Assembly (NCBI GenBank): GCA_030068145.1
Contig: JAPJBO010000473.1
Coordinates: 1-64,000, forward strand
Direction of reading: 5' to 3'
Origin: Diplonema papillatum
Taxonomy: Eukaryota > Euglenozoa > Diplonemea > Diplonemida > Diplonemidae
Length of the DNA: 64,000 nt
Positions 22,316-32,663 of this stretch are shown here, piece after piece. Under the pieces are notes generated by a model. It worked only from the letters and a program-made list of their open reading frames with translations, searched no databases and was not told where the DNA came from. The position numbers were made by a program, and so were the translations under genes. How positions within the stretch are numbered: position 1 is the stretch's first letter; each line of letters opens with the position of its first letter.

Positions 22316-23092
22316 CAGACGGGACCAGTGCGGTGTTGAGCAGGGGCTTTTATATGAATAGCAAACTTGGGCTGTCTCCCAAGTTTACTGTTTACCCGAA
22401 AAAAAGCTTGGGCGGGTAGGAAAAAAAAAAAAAAGTGATACTTTTCTGAACAGGTAGTTCTTTTTTTGGGCACTGGCCAGGGCACCGTGCCACCGAAGAA
22501 GCGGGCGAGATTCGATCGATCACAGGGCACACTCGCTGGCTTTTTAGCTCCAAATGCAGAACCTGCTGGTCATGCTCGAGTGCGCCAGGAAGGAGAAGTG
22601 TGAGCAGCTCAAGTCGAAAGCGCAACCTCAGCCAATATTCGGGTTATCGCACCCACGACTGCCGCTCTAGTCCTCTAGCCGACCTCATGATACAGCAACT
22701 CGCTCTCCGAGGATTCGCATACCAATCGACGCATGCAGGAGCTATGTGCGGGACTTTGACAAATTGCAGAGGAGTCTAGATCTAGATTGCGTAGACCACG
22801 AAACCTTTTTGCCTTGTATTGACCGGAGCAGGTGCCGGCGCCAGGAAACTAGGTCGGGGCTAACGTTCAGTTGGAACACAAACAAACTCTGTTGCTTCAA
22901 CGCCTTTACCCGATCTTCTTGCCGCAGCTCGTTCTGACTGCCAAGTTGGCACCTGGCTGGGCGAGCATGACACAGTGTCCTGCGTGGGACGAAAAGCGTC
23001 GGAAACTTCTGCCAAGAGGCAACATTCCAACTGCCCAAGTTTCACCCACCGCACTCCCAACTTTCCCGCCAAATCTCTCAGATCCATATAAG
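22316..23092 (+). repeat. Dispersed repeat family D, copy 2
   Basis: Aligns with 10852-11616 throughout with many substitutions and small indels that break the short frames of the first copy. Confidence 0.85.
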
Positions 23093-23299
23093 CCCCTGGT
23101 GTTGAGCACACATCCATTCCAAGCACGTTCTTGCAATCCCCGCTCGCACTAAACTCAGCGTTTCCGCGTTTCGTGTGGGTTACAGCTACAGTTCCCCTTT
23201 CGTGGTTTCGCAACTGGCGAGTTTCCTACAAACCGGCGGTTTCAAGAGGTGGAAAAAGAGGAAAAACTGAGCCAATTCACTCCCTCTGCCCGATCGAAC

Positions 23300-23640
23300 G
23301 TTGTCGAGCCTTGTAGTTTGGGTCAGAATGCACAGAATCTGTGGCGATAATCTGCATCGCCGTTATTGCTTCGCGCGTGATGTGTTAATAACGTTATGCT
23401 TGAGCCTCTTCAGCTCGTCTTGATCGTCGCGCTCAGGCGCACGCTTGGTGCCTCGCTTCTCCTTCGATTGCTCGTCCAAGTTCATCGGTTGCGCGTCGGC
23501 GCTTCTGCTTCTGCGCGGTGCTTGGGCGATGGTCGTGTTGCCTTCTGTGGGGGTCGTCTGCCACTCACTGTAGCAGAGCCGCAACCTGCAGCGCACCTCC
23601 GGAGCGACTTACGCCCGCCGTAGCAGCACAAAGAGAAGTG
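23300..23640 (-). repeat. Micro-ORF repeat family I, copy 1
   Basis: Contains TGTGGCGATAATCTGCATCG and ends with CTCCGGAGCGACTTACGCCC. The first part matches the tandem array at 41180-41717. The end matches 29300-29375, next to another basic ORF. Confidence 0.8.
23363..23485 (-). CDS. Small basic ORF (40 aa) of repeat family I
   Basis: The ATG-to-stop frame encodes a hydrophilic peptide containing KRGTKRAPERD and ELKRLKH. A very similar peptide is encoded in two of the three tandem units at 41.2-41.7 kb, and a frame-disturbed relative lies near 46.43 kb. The Lys/Arg clusters look like nuclear localisation signals. Function unknown; expression is not demonstrated by the sequence. Confidence 0.4.
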   Translation of the reverse strand: MNLDEQSKEKRGTKRAPERDDQDELKRLKHNVINTSRAKQ

Positions 23641-24042
23641 AGGAGGGTCCCTGCACTCTAACTCGTCTCTCTCTCTCTCGTTCGGGGAGTGCCGTGGGAG
23701 CCAAAATGACTTCCCTCGATACTGACACGGCATTGTTTACAGCAGTGACCACTACGAAGGTATCCGATCATCTTGGATCCCCACGCTCTCGTTCTTGACT
23801 AGTGCAGACATTCTTGTCGAATGAAGAAGAACTTCTTCCTACGATCTAAGAATTTCACCTCTGACGTAGGAATCAGAATCAGAATCAGAGCCCGAGTCAG
23901 AGCCGGTCATCGAAGTTGGGTGCGGTGTGTTCTGGCCGGCGAGCGACGCTCGAGTGTTGCCGCGTAATCGAATTCTGGTCGCTTTCAGGAGAGGGGCACG
24001 TGAATTAGCTCAAAAGAAACCAGAAAACAAGAAGAAAGCAGA
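23641..24042. other. No gene; short ATCAGA tandem
   Basis: A small tandem (GAATCAGAATCAGAATCAGA) lies at 23869-23890. No other feature. Confidence 0.5.
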
Positions 24043-24297
24043 AAATACCCGAGGGGCTGCCTTGTGCTTACTTCGAAGGAGGCTAGAGGGGGAGAAAACA
24101 ATACAACTACATTGTATTGTTTTCTCCCCCTCGCATTGTAACAAAGTGGGTCTTTTTTGGTTTGAACGCTTACGCCCGCCACTGAACCCAGATTCACCTG
24201 TGTTTCGTGTGGGCTACAGTACATTTACCTCCTTTGATCTTTTGCAGCTGGCAGTCTCCTCAGGTATTTCCTACAAAGCAGGTGCTTATACAAAAGG
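24043..24297 (+). repeat. Repeat family C, full copy with hairpin insertion
   Basis: Full-length relative of 53325-53540. It has an extra inverted piece at 24092-24130, where ACAATACAACTACATTGTAT forms a short palindrome followed by a second copy of the TCTCCCCCTC segment. Confidence 0.88.
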
Positions 24298-24578
24298 GTT
24301 TATTCCCTTATAGCCACCACGATTTTTTTTTATTCCCTTATAGCCACGAAAAAAGAATTTTATTCCCTTATAGCCACGTCAATGTTTTTTATTCCCTTAC
24401 AGCCACCACATGTTTTTAAATTCCCGTATAGCCACGGAAAAAGAATTTTATTCCCTTATAGCCACGAAAAAAGAATTTTATTCCCTTATAGCCACGAAAA
24501 AAGAATTTTATTCCCTTACAGCCACGAAAAAAGAATTTTATTCCCTTATAGCCACGGGAAAAGAATTTTATTCCCTGA
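24296..24578 (+). repeat. ~30-bp minisatellite, forward orientation
   Basis: About nine units of TATTCCCTTATAGCCACGAA plus AAAAGAATTT. The reverse-complement array lies at 25975-26142. Confidence 0.92.
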
Positions 24579-24978
24579 CCAGCCTGGACAGCCTGTACCA
24601 CCCAACCAGACAAGTCAACCAGTCCTGGTTGCACCAGACACTAAGTCCTGGCTTTAAGCTATCAACGGCAAGGGTCCTCTGAGTCGTGGTTTCAAGGGGA
24701 GTTTTCCCCTGTGAAGGGGCCCCTCAACAGTTTTCATAACACGGCATCGTAGGTCAAGAAACGGATAAGTGTGTGTTCCTTCTATCTCAGTCTGAACTGC
24801 ATTTTGCATCCCCTCCCTCTCCCTCGGATAGAATGCAAAGGACCAATTTTATGATCGGAAATCAGGCAGCAAGCCTCACGATGTATGGGGACGACAGGGG
24901 TATCCTCCTCAGAACTCTCGTGGAGGTAGGAACATGGGAATAAAATTTTTTTTTCGTGGCTATATGGGAATAATAAGC
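24579..24978. other. No gene; single minisatellite unit near 24945
   Basis: One degenerate, inverted copy of the 30-bp unit (TTTTTCGTGGCTATATGGGA) directly precedes the foldback element. Confidence 0.5.
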
Positions 24979-25174
24979 ATTTATTCGGCAAGATAATTTC
25001 CGTTTATTTTGCCGAGGTGTCGGTTTTAGTCCCGAGGGAGGCCCGAGGGGGGGTTTGCAACCCCGAGCCACGAGCGGATCGAGTGGCGAGGGGTTGCAAA
25101 CCCCCCCGAGGGCCTCCCGAGGGACTAAAACCGACACCGAGGCAAAATTGGCGGAAATTATTGCCGAATAAATG
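24979..25174. mobile_element. Foldback (hairpin) element F, copy 2
   Basis: Near-identical to 12491-12687, with the same stem and loop. Flanking DNA differs, which supports mobility. Confidence 0.92.
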
Positions 25175-25635
25175 ATTTTATTGGGAAAACTAAATTCCCG
25201 AGGATGGAAAGAAAACCACACTGCTTTGCAGTTATGTTGGTGTCTAGCAGAACGTTGCGTAGCAAATGTGCACGGCAGAACGTTGTGTAAGACGTTGAGC
25301 ATATTGCTTTGCAGTTACGTTGGTGTTTAGCAGAACGTTGCGTAGCAGAACGTTGTGTGTCTGAGACATTGCGTAGCAGAACGTTGTGTAGGAGTGGAGT
25401 TGTTGTAAGTGACGGGTCACAGATCAATGTGCCTGGTTGTTCTGCTGCAACTGGGGGAGTCCCGGCAGGTTGACGTTGTAGTTCACAACATACGATGCTG
25501 CTTGCATGGGCGCTTGCATGAAGGACTGCACAGGTGCTGTCGTGCTGGGTAGGACTGTTGGATGAGCGCTGCGGACAAGTGCTGCGGTTTTCTTTCTGCG
25601 AGGTCTTGATATGGATCAGAAAGGATGAATTAGAC
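25175..25635. repeat. Spacer with short CAGAACGTTG tandem
   Basis: Several copies of GCAGAACGTTGYGTA occur at 25244-25395. The sequence is unrelated to the spacer at 12688-13136, although it occupies the same position between modules F and G. Confidence 0.7.
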
Positions 25636-25965
25636 TCAAAACGAGCTCAAAACACGCGATTTCACTCACCACAGGGAGAAAAAAAATTTTGCGAGGGGTC
25701 TCCCCTACAGATTTCTGCCTACGACCTTATTCTGCGCCGCCAGCTATTTTCAGTCGGAAAAATAAACGAATTTATTTCCCTAGGGACAATAAATTTCATT
25801 TATTTGTTTCGACTGAAAATAGCTGGCGGCGCAAAATAAATTCCGAGATCGGAAAAAATAAATTCGTTTATTTGTCCGGCCTGTGTAAACACAACGGAAT
25901 CCTATCAAAAAATAAACGAAATTTATCGTCACGCTCCTCAAGCCATTTCCACCAGAGGGAATTTA
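25636..25965 (+). repeat. Repeat module G, copy 2 with complete hairpin
   Basis: Matches 13137-13460. The hairpin at ~25731-25834 pairs GCGCCGCCAGCTATTTTCAG with CTGAAAATAGCTGGCGGCGC around an AT-rich centre containing CCCTAGGG. Confidence 0.88.
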
Positions 25966-25974
25966 TTGTTCCCA

Positions 25975-26142
25975 ATAAAATTCTTTTTTCGTGGCGGGAA
26001 TAAAATTCTTTTTTCGTGGCTATAAGGGAATAAAATTCTTTCGTGGTGGCTATAAGGGAAAAAAAAAAACGGTTGTAGTCAGTTCGTGGCTATAAGGGAA
26101 TAAAATTCTTTTTTCGTGGCTATAAGGGAATATTGAAAATAC
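25975..26142 (-). repeat. ~30-bp minisatellite, inverted orientation
   Basis: About five units of AAATTCTTTTTTCGTGGCTA plus TAAGGGAAT, the reverse complement of the array at 24296-24578. Confidence 0.92.
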
Positions 26143-26901
26143 CGGGTGGCTATAAGATAATTTGCCCTATACAAAAAGAAAAAAAACGATTAGCATATCT
26201 GTGAAACAGAACAAAGTCCCACCTGATGACGAGAAATATTCCGTACTGAGCGCTTTTTCACTTTATCAAAGAATCGCAACGTTGCACATACTTGCCTGTA
26301 TTTGCTCTTGACGATGCCCATGTGATGTTTTCGCTAGGCAGCACCTGCGTGATTCCTATTCTGACTACGAGGTTGCCACCAGCCACCAAACGACAACTGC
26401 GACCGTCACGCGTGCCAGTACTGTGCACCCACAAGTTTCCAACGAGTGGTCAGAATAGCCAAAACATTTACCCACCATACATGGTGGCTGTTGTAGCTAG
26501 CCGGCGTGTCTTCTGGCTACGTGACTCCGGAAGGGTCACTCTTTGCGCCTTCGTCTTCAAGGCAACCAACCGACCTTTTTAGGTGCTTGAAAGGATGCCA
26601 ATACTGCAGGGAAAGCAAAAAGGGGGGCTGCCCTCAGGCTGCCGACTGAGCGAACATCGCCGGAAACCCACTCATCTGCGTTCTTCAGGTTCCCAAGTGG
26701 GAAGGAATCACTTTGCTGTGCTTGAAGGGTAAAAAAAGAAAAGTGAACAAAAAGATAAAAGGAAATTTCCCATAACGAACGAAGGTCACCCCGGTGACTT
26801 TAAAACCCTGGAGGTTCAAGCGACCTTTCACTGTGGAAAACGGTCTCTGGGTTCGGAAAAAAAGGCGAGTGAGAGCCTTCCGGCTACCTATCTTGAAGAC
26901 A
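26143..26901. other. No gene or element recognised
   Basis: The phrase ATACTGCAGGGAA at 26600 resembles the element-end motif found near 39700, 48270 and 49050. No coding signal. Confidence 0.45.
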
Positions 26902-27051
26902 GGGCTTACGCTCCACGTGGAACGTGTGGATTTCCACACGTTAATTCTTCTTGGATTTTGTTCCCCCGCGTGTGGATCCACAGGTACCACGTGTGGATTT
27001 TGATTTATTGGTCCACATGCAAGGGAGTCTAGGCCCACTAGCGGTCAAGGC
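26902..27051 (-). repeat. Repeat family H, inverted copy
   Basis: Reverse complement of 10317-10470, from GGGCTTACGCTCCACG to CTAGCGGTCAAGGCC. Confidence 0.85.
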
Positions 27052-28495
27052 CGCACAGCCAGGTGTCGCCAAGTCAGTAGCGACACTATTTCTTTTGCCG
27101 TCGCACATGAGGGGAAAGGTTTTTTTTCACCTCGAACCTTAAGCGCCCACATGTGGACCACACGTATTTTCTCTGAGACCGAAAACGGAGCGTAAGCCCT
27201 GCTTGAAGAGGATGGGAAATCTTTTGAACTTGCGTCGTGATGAGGATCGGCGATTGCAATTATTCTCCTTGAATGAGGAATGCCTATCATTTTTTCAAAC
27301 CCGACCACCCGCCGAACGGTGGAAGCCAGTGCCGAATGGTCCCCCCGTCGGTGGGCTAGTAACACGCCGGGGAAGATGTAGCTCGCTCCGGGGCTGATGA
27401 CCCCCGGCTGTAGCCGTCCGAAGGATCACGAGCAAGCCCCAGAAGGACAGGCACAACACCGCACCGATGCACTTTTCCACCGCCTGGTCATCCCCCACAG
27501 GGCGCCCGCCAACTCTACTTCCTTGCCCTTCACTTTTCAGCACACAGCAATAGTGCAAGAAATAACAGCAATAAACGTTTTCTCCTCGAACAATGCAAAA
27601 GGTGGGAATGTAGGCTGGCGGCGCTGGAACCCGGTAAACCCAAAACACACACGGGACCAGCAGAGCTGCATTTCCGAATTCCATCCATATCGATCCCCTT
27701 TGGGGACCGAAGGAAAGTGCCATTGCGGAGACGGAGAACCTAAAGCAGGACCGACATCCCTTCGTGAAGAGAAAGCGAAGAATATAATCACCATCTTTTT
27801 GTTTTCTATCCGGTTTTCTGAGCTGACGCAACCGATCTTCACAAGTTGTGCCACATGTTAAGGTGTGCAACCTCACAACAAGTGGGCCAAAGCTAGCGGT
27901 GTTCCTGGCTACACTACGTGCTGCGGACTGCCGCACAAACTAGGTTTAATCCAATGTCGTGTCAGCAGACACTGACGTTCAACGCTGATGACGGCTTGCT
28001 CATATGGCGAAGGACCGAATCACGGCGCAGGCTGGACACCAGTGAGCACACATACCCTTTCAGTGTCTCGCACTCTCCTCTCTTGCCATCCCGAAAAGGG
28101 TGCGTTTGTTCCCCGTTCCCCAGAAGCGTATTTTCACTCGTAGGCTAGTCTTTTCATTTTGTTTTGTTTTGTTTCTTTTGGCTTCTTTGGCGCGCCTTTC
28201 GCTTTTCCCAGTGAGACATTATTCTTAGGTGTCATGGGGGGGCCTTCACGTGGCGACACTGTTGACCGCACCTTAATAGAGTCGCAGTCGCCGATCCCCC
28301 AACCAGCATCATGTACTTGATGCGACGCGGAACAAGTGCTGACAGCACCGAATAGAGGGCCATAAAAGTGGCAAATCGACCGGTCGGGAGGTGCTTAGCA
28401 GCCAATGGCCTGTGTTGTGGCCGTGTTGTGTGTACGGCTTCGTGGGGGCCTGGTCAACCACCTCATCACAATAGGCACAACCTTTCTCGACGTGA
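27052..28495. other. No gene; scattered repeat remnants
   Basis: 27735-27795 (GAACCTAAAGCAGGACCGAC) resembles the long arms of the element at 48157-49165. 27965-28050 resembles module L. The rest is unassigned. Confidence 0.5.
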
Positions 28496-28951
28496 TTGGA
28501 CAGTCGGGATGGCGGGGGCGGTCTCCATGAAGAAGAGAAAAGTAAAGCAAGACCTGCCCCCTGCGCCTGCTGTCTCCGGCTGCTTCGGCAGACGACGCAT
28601 ACTACTACTACCTGGTGCGCCCGCAAGAAGCCGAAGTCGCAGCAGCCGCCTCTGAACCAGGAGCGCACCCCAAAAGTGGACAGCCCACTAACCCAACAGA
28701 AGCGGAGCCGCGAAGACGAGCAGGCTACGGAGTCGAGATCTCGGCCGCGGAAACAACCTGCGAGGGAGAAAAGGAAGTGCACCGAATCATCTGATTCCTC
28801 GTCATCAAACTGCACATCGGACGTGAGCGCGCACCGGAGACAAACAGTACGCGGGGAAAGAAGCGACCGAAGCATGACACGACGCGTGCAAAGAGGTAGT
28901 CTGTATCGGCTTGTGCGTGTGAGTCTATCGTCACAGATTGTTGCTGCATAA
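28496..28951 (+). CDS. Weak basic ORF, ~151 aa, linked to repeat family I
   Basis: The frame opens at a TTG-type codon, so the true start is unclear. It is hydrophilic, with a Cys-rich start (CACC then C), a stretch QQKRSREDEQ, then Ser/Arg-rich sequence. The downstream DNA (29300-29375) is shared with the end of the micro-ORF repeat at 23.3-23.6 kb, and the KR-rich motif resembles its peptide. It may be the element's protein or a relic. Confidence 0.3.
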   Translation: MDSRDGGGGLHEEEKSKARPAPCACCLRLLRQTTHTTTTWCARKKPKSQQPPLNQERTPKVDSPLTQQKRSREDEQATESRSRPRKQPAREKRKCTESSDSSSSNCTSDVSAHRRQTVRGERSDRSMTRRVQRGSLYRLVRVSLSSQIVAA

Positions 28952-29374
28952 CAAGTTCAAACTACTACTACTAGTAAGGGCTGCCTTGATGTTACTTTGA
29001 TCAAACTCACACCAAGCTGAAACTACTACTACTACTGGCTTGTTTTGGGCGCGCCTTTCGCTTTTCCCGTTGAGACACACGCGGAAAGCAAGAGACGATG
29101 ATCGTGCGAATGGCCCACGGCCGCTCGGTCGTGTGCACACTCATCCAATGTGCATCTTGTGTTAGAATAAGGTGTTAGCCGCCGCTGTAGGCCGCGCAGT
29201 CGTGAGGAAGAAGAGGGTCCGCAGCGTTACAAGGCGGCGATCCCCCGCGAGACGAGCTCACCTACCGGCCAGAGCGCCCACTGCAGCGCCAACTCCGGCG
29301 CCCGCCACTCACTGTAGCAGAGTCGCAGCCTGCAGCGCGCCTCCGGAGCGACTTACGCCCGCCGTTGCAGCACG
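28952..29374. other. No gene; tail of repeat family I
   Basis: 29300-29375 shares CTCCGGAGCGACTTACGCCC with 23.6 kb. Two short ACTACTACTAC tracts lie at 28960-29035. Confidence 0.55.
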
Positions 29375-30165
29375 AAGAGAATCGCAGATCATACGCGTGG
29401 CACTGACTACATGTATTGCAGATCATTACATGTGTTGCAGATCATGCTCACCGTGCTGGCAACGTGTATCGCAGATCATACGTGGCACTGACTAAATGTA
29501 TTGCAGATCATACGTGGCACTGACTAAATGTATTACAGATCATTACATGTATCGCAGATTATACGCGTGGCACTGACTACATGTGTTGCAGATCATACGC
29601 GTGGCACTGACTACATGTATTGCAGATCATTACATGTGTTGCAGATCATGCTCACGGTGCTGGCAACGTGTATCGCAGATCATACGTGGCACTGACTAAA
29701 TGTATTACAGATCATTACATGTATCGCAGATTATTCGCGTGGCACTGATTACATGTGTTGCAGATCATACGCGTGGCACTGACTACATGTATTGCAGATC
29801 ATTACATGTGTTGCAGATCATGCTCACGGTGCTGGCAACGTGTATCGCAGATCATACGTGGCACTGACTAAATGTATTGCAGATCATACGTGGCACTGAC
29901 TAAATGTATTACAGATCATTACATGTATCGCAGATTATTCGCGTGGCACTGATTACATGTGTTGCAGATCATACGCGTGGCACTGACTACATGTGTTGCA
30001 GATCATACGCGTGGCACTGACTACATGTATTGCAGATCATTACATGTGTTGCAGATCATGCTCACGGTGCTGACAACGTGTATCGCAGATCTACGTGGCA
30101 CTGACTAAATGTATTACAGATCATTACATGTATCGCAGATCATACGCGTGGCACTGACCTATAGC
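29375..30165 (+). repeat. Satellite upstream of the large Gln/Glu-rich gene
   Basis: A composite tandem repeat built from ~30-bp pieces (TGTATTGCAGATCAT, ACGCGTGGCACTGACTACAT, GCTCACGGTGCTGGCAACGT) in a higher-order unit of about 190 bp, roughly four rounds. It ends about 55 bp before the proposed start codon, so it occupies the promoter position. Confidence 0.9.
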
Positions 30166-30218
30166 ATTTTAGAAGAAACGGGCCGGGTGCGCGGGCGGGG
30201 GGGAGGCGGGTGGCAATA

Positions 30219-32663
30219 ATGGACCCGCCTTGCGTTCCTCCGGGGGTCGTCGCAGAGGGCGCTGGCGCGAACCCGCGGCCGGCGGTTTCGGACGCGGGCT
30301 CGTCGTGCGGCGGCTCGCCGAAGGCAGCGGAGGAGGGCGACTCTTCGGGGAGCACCGGACAGACTTCTCCGGAGACGGCGCTAGAACCCGCCGGCGGCGG
30401 CGGCAGCAGCGGTGGCAAGGGCCCCAGCAAGAGGAGGAAGCCCGGGCGCGCACACTCGCCGGCGGGCGGCGATCCCGACGCGTCGGGGTCGCCGGGCGGG
30501 AGGAAGAAGAAGGCGCCCCGCGGCCATCCCCACGGCGCGCACCCCAAGCTCGCCGCTTCGCCCCCTCCGCAGCAGCAGCAGCAGGAAGAGCCGCGGCAGA
30601 AGGGGCAACTGCAGGAAGGCCAGCAGCGGGAGCAACAAGAAGAAGAGCAGCAGCAGCAGCAGCCGCAAGAAGAAGAGCCACGCCGGCAAGCAGACTTCCA
30701 ACAGATCGAGGAAGGGCTGCAGCAAGAGGAACAGCAAGAAGAGCTGGAGCAGCAGCAGGAGCAGCTGCAGCCGCAAGGAGAGCAACGCCAGCAGGCAGGC
30801 TTCCAACAGATCGAGGAAGGGCTGCAGCAAGAAGAACAGCGAGAAGAGCAGCAGCAGCAGCAGCAGCAGCCGCAAGAAGAGCAACGCCGGCAAGCAGAAT
30901 TCCAACAGATGGAGGAAGGGCTGCGGCAAGAAGAACAACCACAGGCCGAAGGGCTGCAGCAAGAAGAACACCAAGAGGAGCAACGGCACGAAGAGCAGCA
31001 ACACGAAGGACAGCAACGAGACCAGCAGGAGCAAGAACCGCAACAGCAGGCAGGGCAACCCGAAGAAGAACAACAGGAAGAAGAGCGGGAAGAGGAACCG
31101 CAAGAAGACCCGCAGCAGGAGCAGCCGCTGCAAGAAGAGCAACCGGAGCAGGAAACGACAGGGCAACAAGACTTGCAGCAGCAGCACGATCTGCAGCAGC
31201 TGCAGCAGCAACGACACCGCCAACAACAGCAGCAGCAGCAGCAGCAGCAGCAAGACCATTCCTCGGGCCACCAAAGCCTCGCGGTCGGCGGCGTGTCGGT
31301 CGCCCTCGGCGCGAAGCAGTGGCCGCCGCGCCCGAAGGACCAGCACCCCCCGCGCCTCTGCTGCATGACGCCCACGTCCCCCGCCGCCTGCTCCCCGCCT
31401 GCCCCCCGGGCCACCCCTGCCTGCACCAACAACAAGGCGCCGCCGACCGTCTCGTCCGTAGAGGCGGATTCGTGGCTTGCCCGGTCCCCCAGCCATCCGG
31501 TGCAGTGGCGGCCGATGCCGAGCACGCGGGGCACCACCGCCGTGCTGGGGTCAAGCCACCCGCCGCCGGCCGCCAGCGGAGCGAGCGCTGGCGGCGAAGA
31601 GCGGTATCAGGAGGTCGTTCTCATCCAGGTCAAGCCGGGGCCCACTGAGCAGAACCACGGGTACACACTTGCCCAGCGGATCTCGGAGACCTACCCGAGG
31701 GAGGTGCAAGTCAGCCGGTGCCGGTTGGACCAGGTGCAGGCGACAAGGCCGTCGGTTTTATTCGACATGTACCAGCAGCCGGCCGCTGGATCCGGCGGCA
31801 GGCCGTTTCCCGCCGAACCCACGCCGACGCCCCCGCGCTCCGCGGCCAGCACGCAGGGCAGGAGGACGCCCAAAAGGCTGATCCCCGTGCCGCGCGTGCA
31901 GATCCGGCTCGTCGACCTGCAGCCGGCTACCCAGCGACTCCGCCTGCTGCTGGCGGGTTGCCTGCGCGCCCAGGACGCGAGCCGAACCGTCGTCATCCTC
32001 GCGCCGCCGCCGCCGCCGCCGCTGCAGCATCACGTGCGGGGGCGACGCCGCCGACCCTCAGGCATCCGGGATTCCACCCCCGGAATCGAGCCAGCAAACC
32101 TGGACGACACCCAAGCACCGGGTGACGGAGAAGACGAAGAAGAAGAAGAAGAAGAAGAAGACGCAAACAACGACGAAGAAAAACGAGAAAAAAACGCAGA
32201 AGAAGAAGAAGATGAGGAAGCACAAAAAGACGAAGCCGCCCCTGCCGCCGACGGCGGCGAAGAAGCAGGAGACGAGGGAGGAGGAGAAGGAGAAGAGGCG
32301 GAATCGGGCTCGCCGGGAGCTGACGCCTTGCTTCCGTGGGAGGACGCCCGTAAAGACTCCCTCGGCGGGGACTCGAAGCGGCAGTCGTGCGCCGGCGCAG
32401 ATGTACCGGGGCAGACGAGGGGACGGCCCAGCGGGCCCACGGCCGCTGCTGCTGCTGCCGGCCGGCGGGGCCCCCGGCGGAAGGCCGAAGCGCTGAGAGA
32501 TTTGCACGCCCTGCTGTGGAGCACCGGCGGAGCGGCGGTGGTCGAAGTGCCCCGCGGCGCGCGCGAGTTCCCCGGCGCCGCGGCCGCGTTCGTCGAGTCG
32601 CTCGTCGAGAAGAAGATCGGCGCCATCCGGGCTGCGGTGCTGGCGTTCCACGCGCACCCGCAG
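30219..32663 (+). CDS. Exon 1 of the Gln/Glu-rich gene
   Basis: 815 codons ending ...AFHAHPQ at a CAG|GTGTGA donor. Without splicing the frame stops two codons later (TGA at 32667), so the unspliced reading would be an 818-aa protein. High GC3 throughout. The last ~45 codons are duplicated in the following intron. Confidence 0.75.

Noticed and set aside
30140-31554. Cys/Ala-rich frames (~460 aa) opposite exon 1, and Arg/Ala frames on the plus strand
   Set aside because: Alternative readings of CAG/GAA-rich codons for Gln and Glu.
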